A DNA stretch of 17,333 nt from JAJKIP01 sp040509055 (GCA_040509055.1 JBEVLT010000209.1:1-17333), one strand, 5' to 3'; positions 1 through 6,875 are shown, counted from the first letter of the stretch. Notes: generated by a model not told the origin, from the letters alone. Numbers and translations are program-made.

Positions 1-114
1 CAGCTCGCTGATACCAGCTTTTCCGGTCTCACTATGCCCGGAACCCCGGCCGCAGGAGATGAAATAAAGGGTCGCCATCAGCCATCCTGTCTTTTTCATA
101 AATGCTTTGATCAT
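1..114 (-). CDS. Partial lipoprotein gene, N-terminus only
   Basis: The frame is open from an ATG at 114 to the window edge (38 codons), so the gene continues beyond position 1. The peptide begins MIKAFMKKTGWLMATLYFIS and then reads CGRGSGHSETGKAG. A Lys-rich n-region, a hydrophobic stretch and a lipobox-like Phe-Ile-Ser-Cys with Cys21 are visible, followed by a Gly/Ser-rich linker, as in Bacteroidota outer-membrane lipoproteins. A second in-frame ATG at 99 (MKKTGW...) is an equally good start and gives a 15-residue signal before the Cys. The gene is divergent from trmB with a 138-bp gap. The mature domain lies outside the window, so no function can be given. Coding status rests on the signal peptide and the absence of stops. 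Confidence 0.6.
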   Translation of the reverse strand, partial: MIKAFMKKTGWLMATLYFISCGRGSGHSETGKAGISEL

Positions 115-240
115 TGAAGCCAGGTAAAAATAAATACCCCGCCATACCCGAAAACACACGGGGCAATCGAATGATGCCGCTCCGATAAAAATTACATACC
201 AGCTCATTTCCCGCCGGCCAAACAATCACCCTGCACTTCC

Positions 241-248
241 TACCTTCG
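241..248 (+). promoter_or_regulatory. Putative -7 promoter box of trmB (TACCTTCG)
   Basis: TACCTTCG matches the Bacteroidota -7 consensus TAnnTTTG at all but one position and ends only 4 nt before the trmB ATG. With a start site a few nucleotides downstream of the box, the mRNA would be leaderless or nearly so. No convincing -33 element was identified. Confidence 0.5.
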
Positions 249-252
249 CGGC

Positions 253-960
253 ATGGGACAGAAAAAACTGGTGCGGTTTGCCGAGCTGGAAACCTTTCCG
301 AACGTGCTGCAGTTCCCGGAAAACATGGCCGGGCAATGGAACCATTTCTTTAAAAACAATCACCCCATCACCCTGGAGCTTGCCTGCGGCAAGGGTGAAT
401 ATGCCGTTGGCCTCGGACAGCTGCACCCGCAACAGAATTTTATCGGCATCGACCTGAAAGGCAACCGCATCTGGGTAGGCGCCAAAAAAGCCCTGCAGCA
501 GGAGCTTCGCAATGTCGCTTTTCTTCGCACGCAGATCGACCAGATTGCCGGCTATTTTGCTCCCGGCGAAGTGAAAGCCATCTGGATCACGTTTCCCGAC
601 CCCCAGTTGCGCCTGTCCAAAGCCAAAAAACGGCTCACGCATCCCAAATTCCTGCGGCTGTACCAGCAGTTCCTGGTACCCGGCGGACGCATTCACTTAA
701 AAACCGATAGTCCCGACCTGTACGCTTTTACCAAACTGGTGATCGGGCTATACGGGTGCGCCCTGCATACGGACCTGGACGATGTATTTGCCGGCAAGGA
801 AGTGCCGGCCGAACTGCACATCAAAACACATTACGAAGGGCTGGACATTGCAGGCAGCAACCGCATCCATTACCTGAGCTTTTCGCTGCCGGACCAGCTG
901 GCCGGGAAAGAAAAAGATGATGAACTGAAACAATTGCTGCATGGCGCAGGAAATGATTGA
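253..960 (+). CDS. trmB: tRNA (guanine-N7-)-methyltransferase TrmB
   Basis: This is a SAM-dependent cytosolic methyltransferase that forms 7-methylguanosine at position 46 of the tRNA variable loop. The 235-aa protein has the Rossmann SAM-binding motif ELACGKGEY (about residues 42-50), an acidic ribose-binding segment GIDLKGNR (65-72), the family signature FPDPQLRLSKAKKRL (114-128) and the substrate-side motif LKTDSPDLYAF (149-159). The signature has Gln where many bacteria have Trp (FPDPW); I believe this variant is common in Bacteroidota. Length is normal for the family. The ATG at 253 is chosen because a -7 promoter box ends 4 nt upstream. The last 20 nt overlap the DUF5522 gene, which suggests translational coupling. 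Confidence 0.95.
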   Translation: MGQKKLVRFAELETFPNVLQFPENMAGQWNHFFKNNHPITLELACGKGEYAVGLGQLHPQQNFIGIDLKGNRIWVGAKKALQQELRNVAFLRTQIDQIAGYFAPGEVKAIWITFPDPQLRLSKAKKRLTHPKFLRLYQQFLVPGGRIHLKTDSPDLYAFTKLVIGLYGCALHTDLDDVFAGKEVPAELHIKTHYEGLDIAGSNRIHYLSFSLPDQLAGKEKDDELKQLLHGAGND

Positions 961-1135
961 GGGCATTCACTATTATGTGAACGAAGACGGGTGGGTGGTA
1001 CTCACAGCTACCTACCTGCTGGAACGCGGGTATTGCTGCGGCAACGGCTGCAAACACTGCCCGTATGCGTACGAAAACGTGCCGGAGCCCCGGCGAAGCG
1101 AATTGCTGGAAAAGCGGAACGATCTTATTCCTTAG
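941..1135 (+). CDS. DUF5522-family small Cys-rich protein
   Basis: This 64-aa protein carries a compact cysteine cluster, GYCCGNGCKHCPY (residues 30-42; Cys32, Cys33, Cys37, Cys40 and His39). This is the signature of the DUF5522 family of small Bacteroidota proteins. The spacing suggests metal binding (zinc or Fe-S), but that is inference and the biochemical role is unknown. The start overlaps the 3' end of trmB by 20 nt; an in-frame ATG at 953 would shorten the overlap to 8 nt. Either arrangement implies co-transcription with trmB and perhaps a link to tRNA metabolism. The 3' end overlaps the convergent hydroxylase gene by 11 nt, so both stop codons lie inside the other gene. Confidence 0.85.
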   Translation: MAQEMIEGIHYYVNEDGWVVLTATYLLERGYCCGNGCKHCPYAYENVPEPRRSELLEKRNDLIP

Positions 1136-1808
1136 ACGCCGTGGATTTACGGCTGAACATGAGCTCTCTCACCTTTTCCTTGTCTTCTTTTTCCTTTTTC
1201 AGGTCGAACATGGTACCGAACACATGATCCCAGATCGTGGAACTGACGCCGAATCCGTTGTGCTCGTTCTTGTAATGATGCAGGTGATGATTGCGCCACA
1301 GCGGCTTCATCCATTTAAACGGCGGGTTCCAGGCATGGATGGCATAGTGCATGGTGCCGTACATCAGGTAGCCGAGGATAAAGCCGGGAAAGAACATGAA
1401 CGCATTCTGCCGCATCAGCAGGTACATCAACCCGAAAATGGCCGAGGCAATGATGATGCTTGGCACCGGCGGCATGAACAGCCGCTGCTTATCGCGGGGA
1501 TAATGATGGTGATTGCCATGGAGCGTATAGGAAAACTTCTGGATGCGGGGGTTCTCGCTTACCCAGTGAAAGATAAAGCGGTGAGCAATGTACTCGAAAA
1601 AGGTCCAGAAAAACATGCCCCCGGCAAAGGTGAGCAACACGCGAAGCAGGGGATATTCCAGGGTGGTATTGCTGTAATAAAGCATATAACCGAGCACCGG
1701 CAGGTACATGCCCCAGATGACCAGCGGGTGCGTTTTGGTCAGCATCTCCAGGTAATCGCTCTTGAAAAGCCGGGCCTGTCCCTTGTTATGGATTTTTTCG
1801 AAATGCAT
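1125..1808 (-). CDS. Fatty acid 2-hydroxylase-like membrane di-iron enzyme (sterol desaturase superfamily)
   Basis: This 227-aa integral membrane protein has the fatty acid hydroxylase histidine clusters: HRFIFH (76-81), HGNHHHYPRD (97-106), MHYAIH (153-158) and NHHLHH (173-178), plus WDHVFGT near the end. Four hydrophobic segments lie at about 28-45, 56-75, 115-132 and 138-152. The His spacing and the flanking RLFMPPVPS and GFGVSSTIWD segments resemble the catalytic domain of eukaryotic fatty acid 2-hydroxylase (FA2H/Scs7) more than sterol desaturases. The likely reaction is O2-dependent hydroxylation of a fatty acyl chain, possibly 2-hydroxylation of sphingolipid acyl groups, since Bacteroidota make sphingolipids. 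The substrate is inferred. The ATG at 1808 is chosen because a TATCTTTG box ends 4 nt upstream; the frame stays open far upstream only as antisense to the hydrolase gene. Confidence 0.85.
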   Translation of the reverse strand: MHFEKIHNKGQARLFKSDYLEMLTKTHPLVIWGMYLPVLGYMLYYSNTTLEYPLLRVLLTFAGGMFFWTFFEYIAHRFIFHWVSENPRIQKFSYTLHGNHHHYPRDKQRLFMPPVPSIIIASAIFGLMYLLMRQNAFMFFPGFILGYLMYGTMHYAIHAWNPPFKWMKPLWRNHHLHHYKNEHNGFGVSSTIWDHVFGTMFDLKKEKEDKEKVRELMFSRKSTASKE

Positions 1809-1812
1809 GGCG

Positions 1813-1820
1813 CAAAGATA
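1813..1820 (-). promoter_or_regulatory. Putative -7 promoter box of the hydroxylase gene (TATCTTTG)
   Basis: On the minus strand TATCTTTG is a perfect match to TAnnTTTG and is followed by CGCC and then the ATG. The 4-nt spacing is the same as at trmB and again predicts a leaderless or near-leaderless transcript. This supports the short start over the long open frame upstream. Confidence 0.6.
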
Positions 1821-1922
1821 ACCTGAAAAATTGTTTGGCTGCGGCCGTGAAACGATTTTTACATTTTCTACACATTGCCGCGTGCTTAGCGCTTCATTTT
1901 CAACCGGGGAGGACAAATGAAC

Positions 1923-1930
1923 TACCTTAG
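1923..1930 (+). promoter_or_regulatory. Putative -7 promoter box of the FAH-family gene (TACCTTAG)
   Basis: TACCTTAG followed by CGCC resembles the other -7 boxes in this window, with one mismatch to TAnnTTTG. It sits 19 nt before the ATG at 1950. The leader would be an AT-rich stretch (TTTAAATTTTTT) without a Shine-Dalgarno sequence. Confidence 0.45.
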
Positions 1931-1949
1931 CGCCGTTTAAATTTTTTGC

Positions 1950-2954
1950 ATGAAACTCGTTTCCTATATCAAAGATGAGCATGAGCAGCTTGGCGTACTG
2001 GTGCACGATACCGTGTACGATATGGAAGTGCTGCACCCCGACCTGCCCAACACGATGAATATGTTCCTGACCTATTGGGACGACGCCCTGCCGGTGGCCC
2101 AGGCCGGCGAGCTGATGCTGAAGGAGGGGTCCAGAACCAGCAACAAAGGCATGCCGCTGAAAAACCTGCAATTGCTGGCCCCGGTGCCTTTTCCCGGCTC
2201 CTGCCGCGACGGCTACGCCTTCCGCCAGCACGTGGAAGCCGCCCGCCGAAACCGCAAGGTGGAAATGATCCCGGAATTTGACCAGTACCCGATCTTTTAC
2301 TTTACCAACCACCACGGCATACAGGGCCCCGGCGATATCGCCTGCATGCCCGATCACTTCGACAAGCTGGACTTTGAGCTGGAAGCTGCAATCGTGATCT
2401 GCCGGAATGGCCGGAACATCAAGGCCGAATATGCCGACAACTATATCGGCGGGCTGATGATCATGAACGATATGAGTGCACGCACCCTGCAGATGGAGGA
2501 AATGAAGCTGAACCTGGGGCCCGCCAAGGGCAAGGATTTTGTAACCGTAACCGGGCCCTGGCTTGTAACACTGGACGAACTGGAAGCTTTTGAAATACCA
2601 GCCAAGGAAAACCATGTAGGAAAAAGCTGGAACCTGGCCATGAAATGCTCGGTAAACGGTGTGCCGGTGAGCAACGGCAACCTGGGCGATATGGACTGGA
2701 CCTTTGCCGAGATCATCGAGCGGGCTTCTTACGGCGTGAATTTATATCCCGGCGATGTCATCGGTAGCGGCACGGTAGGTACCGGCTGCTTCCTGGAACT
2801 GAACGGCACCGGTAAGTTCCACGACCCTAACTATGCCGAACAATGGCTGCAACCCAACGATGTAGTGGAAATGGAAATAGACGGGCTGGGCTTGCTGAGC
2901 AATACGATCATTGCGGAAGAAACCGACTGGAGCATACTGAAACTGAAGAAATGA
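1950..2954 (+). CDS. Fumarylacetoacetate hydrolase-family protein
   Basis: This is a 334-aa soluble FAH-superfamily enzyme. By comparison with mammalian fumarylacetoacetase, the metal ligands and catalytic residues appear present: Asp87 and His94 in RDGYAFRQH, Glu143 and Glu145 in DFELEAAI, Asp174 in MNDMSAR and Lys195 in the GKD motif. The barrel-core signature GSGTVGTGCFLE is at 272-283. The N-terminal region differs from true fumarylacetoacetase and the protein is shorter (about 420 aa in mammals). It could therefore be the hydrolase that yields fumarate and acetoacetate at the end of tyrosine/homogentisate breakdown, or a related acylpyruvase or hydratase. The next plus-strand gene is a flavin reductase-like protein, and in my recollection such genes occur near homogentisate pathway genes in Bacteroidota. 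No other pathway gene is visible here. Confidence 0.85.
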   Translation: MKLVSYIKDEHEQLGVLVHDTVYDMEVLHPDLPNTMNMFLTYWDDALPVAQAGELMLKEGSRTSNKGMPLKNLQLLAPVPFPGSCRDGYAFRQHVEAARRNRKVEMIPEFDQYPIFYFTNHHGIQGPGDIACMPDHFDKLDFELEAAIVICRNGRNIKAEYADNYIGGLMIMNDMSARTLQMEEMKLNLGPAKGKDFVTVTGPWLVTLDELEAFEIPAKENHVGKSWNLAMKCSVNGVPVSNGNLGDMDWTFAEIIERASYGVNLYPGDVIGSGTVGTGCFLELNGTGKFHDPNYAEQWLQPNDVVEMEIDGLGLLSNTIIAEETDWSILKLKK

Positions 2955-3073
2955 GGACGGAAGTCCGAAGCAGGATCACAGGTCTGAAGCAGGATGCCTG
3001 AGAGCAGAGTTCAGAAGCCGGAACGCGTCGGGCTTCTGAACTCCGTCTTCTTATCCCAGACCTCTGCTCTCAG
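2955..3073. repeat. Composite inverted repeat in a convergent intergenic region
   Basis: Between two convergent stop codons lies a dense set of inverted and direct repeats. The inner pair GAGTTCAGAAGCC (3007-3019) and GGCTTCTGAACTC (3031-3043) is a perfect 13-bp stem with an 11-nt loop. The outer pair CTGAGAGCAGAG (2998-3009) and CTCTGCTCTCAG (3062-3073) is a perfect 12-bp stem. The arms share GAG, so alternative folds compete. GAAGCAGGAT occurs twice before them (as CCGAAGCAGGAT and CTGAAGCAGGAT), and AGGTCTG is complementary to the later CAGACCT. No T-tract follows the stems. It probably acts as a bidirectional transcription end, or it is a dispersed repeat element. Confidence 0.7.
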
Positions 3074-3783
3074 ACCCGTACCGCATTCATCTTTCGTACC
3101 GGAGCTGCGCCTTTATTGACCACTTTGCCGAGAAATGAATCTTTTACCTTCAGCTCTTTTGCGGCATTTACTTCGGCTGATCCCACACCCCTGTTCTCGA
3201 TATCCATTTTCTGCACCACGAAGCCGGCAGCCTGCACATTGCCAACGCCTTTGTTTTTGATCACGGCATTGTCCGCGCTGCCGTTGAGCGTTACATTGCC
3301 CACGCTTTTATTATCTACGTCCAGATTCTTCACTGTCATTTTCAGCTCCACGGTACCCACGCTTTTGTTGGAGATATTCAGGTTGTCAAAATTCATGTTC
3401 TGCCCGGAACTGATATTGCCGACCGTCTTCAGATCCATGCTCTTCAGATTTTTGAAGGTAATGTGCACCACCATTTTCTTTTGGGTGTCGATGTTCGCAT
3501 CTTTCTTCATAGAGATAGTAAGCTTGGAACCATCATTCCTGACTTCGAAAAGGGGCTGGATATTGTCTTCGGCCTCTATCTTCACATCTTCCCTGCTGCC
3601 CTGGGTGAGCTGGACGCTGAAGACACCCTGGATGTTTAATTCATCAAATGCGCTCACGGTCACGTCTTTGGTGATCACGTTGCCACTGCCGGTGACCTTC
3701 GGCTTGTCCGCGTTATTGTTTTGGGCTTGCAAGCCAAAAACAGCCAGTACGCTTAACACGAAAGTTGTCAATACGTTTCTCAT
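3070..3783 (-). CDS. Secreted head-GIN domain (DUF2807) protein
   Basis: This 237-aa protein has a signal peptide, MRNVLTTFVLSVLAVFGLQA, cleaved near residue 20, and a head-GIN/DUF2807 domain over about residues 35-225. The N-terminal half has the family's opening (VSAFDELNIQGVFSVQLTQG, 43-62). The C-terminal half is a run of near-identical units starting at Asn139, Asn158, Asn177 and Asn197, each of the form N-K/R-x-VG-x-V/A. They are about 19 residues apart, as expected for rungs of a right-handed beta-solenoid. The family is found in the periplasm or at the surface of Bacteroidota; its function is unknown, with structural or adhesive roles suggested. The ATG at 3783 is chosen because it directly precedes the signal peptide; the open frame upstream is low-complexity promoter DNA. 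Confidence 0.85.
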   Translation of the reverse strand: MRNVLTTFVLSVLAVFGLQAQNNNADKPKVTGSGNVITKDVTVSAFDELNIQGVFSVQLTQGSREDVKIEAEDNIQPLFEVRNDGSKLTISMKKDANIDTQKKMVVHITFKNLKSMDLKTVGNISSGQNMNFDNLNISNKSVGTVELKMTVKNLDVDNKSVGNVTLNGSADNAVIKNKGVGNVQAAGFVVQKMDIENRGVGSAEVNAAKELKVKDSFLGKVVNKGAAPVRKMNAVRV

Positions 3784-3803
3784 AACTAATCGATTTAAAG
3801 GTT

Positions 3804-3874
3804 TACGAAAGAAAAAAATGACGAAGTATTTCGTAGAACGAAGGTGGCCGGAGCATGTTACGTAAAGTTTCGTA
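3804..3874. promoter_or_regulatory. Repeated TACGAAA motif upstream of the head-GIN gene
   Basis: The 181-bp divergent region between the head-GIN and flavin reductase genes holds TACGAAA at 3804-3810 and its complement TTTCGTA at 3829-3835 and 3868-3874. It also has ACGAAGTATTTCGT (3821-3834) and the palindrome TTACGTAA (3858-3865). Such clustering suggests an operator for a dimeric regulator, but no regulator is identified. The element lies 21-91 nt upstream of the head-GIN start. Confidence 0.35.
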
Positions 3875-3935
3875 TTTAGGATGGCCGGTCTAAAATCCTG
3901 TTGAACGGCAATCTCCAACAAACAACGTTTTTGCT

Positions 3936-3943
3936 GATCTTTG
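3936..3943 (+). promoter_or_regulatory. Putative -7 promoter box of the flavin reductase-like gene (GATCTTTG)
   Basis: GATCTTTG followed by CGCC matches the TAnnTTTG consensus except at the first base and carries the same CGCC extension as the boxes of neighbouring genes. It lies 21 nt before the ATG at 3965. Confidence 0.4.
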
Positions 3944-3964
3944 CGCCTCTTTATTTGCCTGCTT

Positions 3965-4846
3965 ATGATTTTTGACCTGGACAAGCTGAAACCTGCCGAA
4001 AAGCAATTTTACCTGCAGCATATCGTAGCCCCGCGGCCGGTTTGCTTTGCCTCTACCGTCGATAAGGATGGACATGTGAACCTGAGCCCGTTTAGCTTTT
4101 TCAACCTGTTCTCGTCCAACCCGCCGATCGTGATCTTTTCTCCTGCCCGCCGGGTACGGAACAATACCTGCAAGCACACCCTGGAAAACCTGAAGGAAGT
4201 ACCCGAGGTCGTGATCAATATTACCACGTACGATATGGTGCAGCAGGTGTCGCTGGCCAGTTGCGAGTATGCCAAAGGTGTCGATGAATTTATCAAAGCG
4301 GGATTTACGCCGGAACCCGCCACCCTGGTCAGGCCGCCCATGGTAAAGGAAAGCAAGGCAAAAATGGAATGCCGTGTGACGGAAATCAAACCACTGGGCA
4401 CGGAGGGCGGCGCGGGCAACCTGGTGATCTGCGAAGTGCTGCGCCTGCATATCGACGACAGCCTGCTGGATGAAAACAACAAGCCGGACCAGCGCAAAAT
4501 TCACCATATCGCCCGGCTGGGCGGCAACTGGTACTGCCGCGTGGATGAATCCAACCTGTTTGAAGTGGAGAAACCGAATGTATTGCTGGGCATCGGGATC
4601 GACACCTTGCCTGCGGCCATCCGCAACAGCCGCATCCTTACGGGCAACCACCTGGGCCAGCTGGCTAATGTACATGAATACCCGGCCATCGATCCATCGT
4701 ATGACGGTGCACACCTGAAACAGATCGTCCAGTATTACAGCATCAACCCGGAAGAGATGGAAAAAGAACTGCACAGCTACGCGCTGAAACTGCTGGATGA
4801 AGGCCGGGTACAGGAGGCCTGGCAGGTACTGCTATCGGCAGGTTGA
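3965..4846 (+). CDS. Flavin reductase-like FMN-binding split-barrel protein
   Basis: This 293-aa protein has the N-terminal signature of the flavin reductase-like (DIM6/NTAB) FMN-binding split barrel: HIVAPRPVCFAST (19-31), then the phosphate-binding segment HVNLSPFSFFN (37-47) and RRVRNNTCKHTLENL (62-76). The barrel covers roughly residues 10-200. The C-terminal ~90 residues (NVLLGIGIDTLPAAIRNS onward) are mainly helical and extend beyond the minimal family length. It should bind FMN and may supply reduced flavin to an oxygenase; the partner is not visible. The ATG at 3965 is preferred over an in-frame TTG at 3941, which overlaps the -7 box. The stop lies 3 bp from the convergent ydbT-like stop, with no terminator between them. 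Confidence 0.85.
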   Translation: MIFDLDKLKPAEKQFYLQHIVAPRPVCFASTVDKDGHVNLSPFSFFNLFSSNPPIVIFSPARRVRNNTCKHTLENLKEVPEVVINITTYDMVQQVSLASCEYAKGVDEFIKAGFTPEPATLVRPPMVKESKAKMECRVTEIKPLGTEGGAGNLVICEVLRLHIDDSLLDENNKPDQRKIHHIARLGGNWYCRVDESNLFEVEKPNVLLGIGIDTLPAAIRNSRILTGNHLGQLANVHEYPAIDPSYDGAHLKQIVQYYSINPEEMEKELHSYALKLLDEGRVQEAWQVLLSAG

Positions 4847-4849
4847 TCC

Positions 4850-6319
4850 TTACAGCCAGGGTTCGCCCGAGCTTTCCACTTTGTACAGGGCATAGTTCAG
4901 TATACGGAGCGCCTCTGCGTGCCCGATATAAGGAATGGCAATGGTACCACCCGCGGTACGAAGCTTTAGCGTGGCCAGCTCCCTGCTGCGCTGGTACGGC
5001 GACTGTTGGAGCCCGATGGTCTGTATATTGTTCCATTTGAGGATCACTTCGGCCAGGCCGAACCTGCCGCTCCGGATCTGTAAGGCCGTGGGAGTGGCCC
5101 ACAACCTGAATTTTTTCCGGTACAACCAGCTGGCTATTGCCACCAGCGGCAGCAAGGCCAGGAAAAAAAAGGCATACAAGCCGATAAACGGGAAACTCCC
5201 GCCGGCCAGCACCAATGCCGGTAATAACCCGGCCAGGAGCGTTTTCCGGAAAACATAGCTGCGATGGATATGCAGAGGCTTGAGCGTTTCCACGGGGAGC
5301 AGAACGTGATAGTGCTGCGCCAGCAGCGGAATAAAGGCGGGTCTTGTTATGGGTACTTTTACCTGTTGCTTGCGTTTCACTTCATCCGAACCCACTGCAT
5401 GAAAATTCAGCAAATACAATTTCATTTTGTGCCGCAGCCAGCTGGCCCGCCAGGAAATAAACTGGACTTTGCGAAAAGGCACCAGTTTCTCTTTTTCATT
5501 GATCAGCCCGCTGCGGATATGAAAAGCCGAATCCGAACGGCTAATGGTGAAATCCAGGTACAGCAACAACACCCGCGCTACCGATACGACCATGGAAATA
5601 AGCAGGATACCGACTGAAAAGATAAGCAGCGCCCTGCCTGAGCTGCCCCTGGCAAAATGCATCAGCCATTCCCGGAAACCACGCGGCTCTCCCATTACTT
5701 TGCCAAGATCATCGGCAACGGAAAACCCAAAGGTCAGCAGGAGAAAAAAAGCCTCGAGGTGATTGGCAGAAAGGCTCAGCTTCAGCAGGTCTTTTGTACC
5801 AAGTGTAAGAATGGTTTGTGCCTGTGGTACCGGGCCCGGTTCTTCACCAGGCCGGCGAAACCCCATAATGAAATCCTTCAGCGCTTCGGCCTTTGTCAGC
5901 TCCACGGCATTGATCCGGATCTCGACCTTCTCCGACCCCGCAGAGTCAAAAGACAAACGGGCGCTGTGAAAAAGCTTGTGCAGCCAGGTGCGCTCGATAT
6001 GGACTGCCTGTATCCTGCCCAGCGGAAGCACGATGGTATTCCGAACAACTATTCCGCTTTTGATAACCAGCTCATTATTTACAATGCTGAACCGGAAAAA
6101 CAGCAGCTCTGCCAGCGCGCCGATGACAGCAAGGCCTGAAATGGCCAGACCGGCCAGCTCCCAGGTTTCACTTTTGCGGGAAGAGGAACGGAAAAAATAC
6201 AAGAGCAGGAACGGCCAGCCGATCTTCACGATGCGCAGCAAAACTTTTATCATCACGATAAAAACAGCAGCAGCCGATTGACGCTGGGGCACCGACCAGT
6301 CAATGGGTTGCTTCGTCAT
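4850..6319 (-). CDS. YdbT-like membrane protein with three bacterial PH domains
   Basis: This 489-aa protein has bPH2 (DUF304/YdbS-YdbT) domains alternating with membrane segments. The bPH2 units lie near 76-150 (NELVIKSGIVVRNTIVLPLGRIQ), 256-325 (SAFHIRSGLINEKEKLVPFRKVQ) and 408-475 (TALQIRSGRFGLAEVILKWNNIQ). Each has the hallmark 'I-(K/R)-SG... P/K-x-x-(K/R/N)-(I/V)-Q' strand-turn-strand. Hydrophobic segments are at about 25-43, 57-75, 228-254 and 360-400. The start codon lies 20 nt inside the upstream ydbS-like gene, so the two are almost certainly co-translated. Paired YdbS/YdbT proteins occur widely and their function is poorly defined; in Bacillus they have been linked to bacteriocin resistance. 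No catalytic motif is seen. Confidence 0.85.
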   Translation of the reverse strand: MTKQPIDWSVPQRQSAAAVFIVMIKVLLRIVKIGWPFLLLYFFRSSSRKSETWELAGLAISGLAVIGALAELLFFRFSIVNNELVIKSGIVVRNTIVLPLGRIQAVHIERTWLHKLFHSARLSFDSAGSEKVEIRINAVELTKAEALKDFIMGFRRPGEEPGPVPQAQTILTLGTKDLLKLSLSANHLEAFFLLLTFGFSVADDLGKVMGEPRGFREWLMHFARGSSGRALLIFSVGILLISMVVSVARVLLLYLDFTISRSDSAFHIRSGLINEKEKLVPFRKVQFISWRASWLRHKMKLYLLNFHAVGSDEVKRKQQVKVPITRPAFIPLLAQHYHVLLPVETLKPLHIHRSYVFRKTLLAGLLPALVLAGGSFPFIGLYAFFFLALLPLVAIASWLYRKKFRLWATPTALQIRSGRFGLAEVILKWNNIQTIGLQQSPYQRSRELATLKLRTAGGTIAIPYIGHAEALRILNYALYKVESSGEPWL

Positions 6320-6830
6320 GACCGGTCATCTTTTGAGTAATGAATTCGCGGAGACCGGCGGCAGTGGCTTCCGGAAGACCAGGTATCTTCAGATCGCCGG
6401 AGTCGGAAGCAGCGGTATACAAGATAAGCGAAGCCAGCCCATATCGTCTTTCTACCGGGCCGGAATGCAGGCTGCAATGCTGCACCCGGTTGAACGGGCA
6501 TACTTCTACCGACCGGATGAACCAGCCATGCCTGTACAGCAGATCATGGCTGCGAATGGCATATGCCTTTGTGCGGAACGATCTTTCCTGAAGCAGGAAA
6601 TAAGCCAGCACGAGCAGTACAGTTCCTGCAATAACAGGATACATGACCGCACCACGCTGCAGGGAAGGAATAAAAAGGATCAGCAGGGTCGCTGCTGCAA
6701 GCAGGACAAGGGAAAAAAGCAGCCACCGTACCCGCAGTACAAGCAGGTAATTCCTTTCAACAGGTTTCCAGGTAATATAACCTGCATCCGGGATGATGGC
6801 AGGATCAATTTCCTCGTTTAGAAAATCCAT
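6300..6830 (-). CDS. YdbS-like membrane protein with one bacterial PH domain
   Basis: This 176-aa protein has two adjacent membrane helices (about 34-54 and 62-81) followed by a single bPH2 domain (about 88-165). The domain shows the characteristic HDLLYRHGWFIRSVEVCPFNRVQH segment (95-118) and RYGLASLILYTA (129-140). The first ~30 residues are acidic and probably cytoplasmic. It is the usual partner of the three-domain YdbT-like protein encoded immediately downstream, with which it overlaps by 20 nt, and the two probably form a membrane complex. A DUF4197 gene ends 45 bp upstream on the same strand, so transcription may begin there. No terminator or convincing promoter was seen in the 45-bp gap. 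Confidence 0.85.
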   Translation of the reverse strand: MDFLNEEIDPAIIPDAGYITWKPVERNYLLVLRVRWLLFSLVLLAAATLLILFIPSLQRGAVMYPVIAGTVLLVLAYFLLQERSFRTKAYAIRSHDLLYRHGWFIRSVEVCPFNRVQHCSLHSGPVERRYGLASLILYTAASDSGDLKIPGLPEATAAGLREFITQKMTGHDEATH

Positions 6831-6875
6831 GTGATAAAATTAACCATTCCGGGAAGAAGCCGGCTGCCATCGGCG

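Noticed and set aside
1065..1826. 253-codon plus-strand open frame opposite the hydroxylase gene
   Set aside because: It is the antisense shadow of a strongly recognisable His-cluster enzyme and shows no domain of its own.
1809..2615. Long N-terminal extension of the minus-strand hydroxylase frame
   Set aside because: It runs antisense to the FAH-family gene, has low-complexity composition without family similarity, and a perfect -7 box sits 4 nt before the internal ATG at 1808.
3116..3865. 249-codon plus-strand open frame opposite the head-GIN gene
   Set aside because: It is a Ser/Thr/Leu/Phe-rich antisense translation of the repeat region; the minus-strand frame has a signal peptide and the DUF2807 pattern.
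3890..4774. 294-codon minus-strand open frame opposite the flavin reductase-like gene
   Set aside because: It is an antisense shadow; the plus strand carries the flavin reductase signature.
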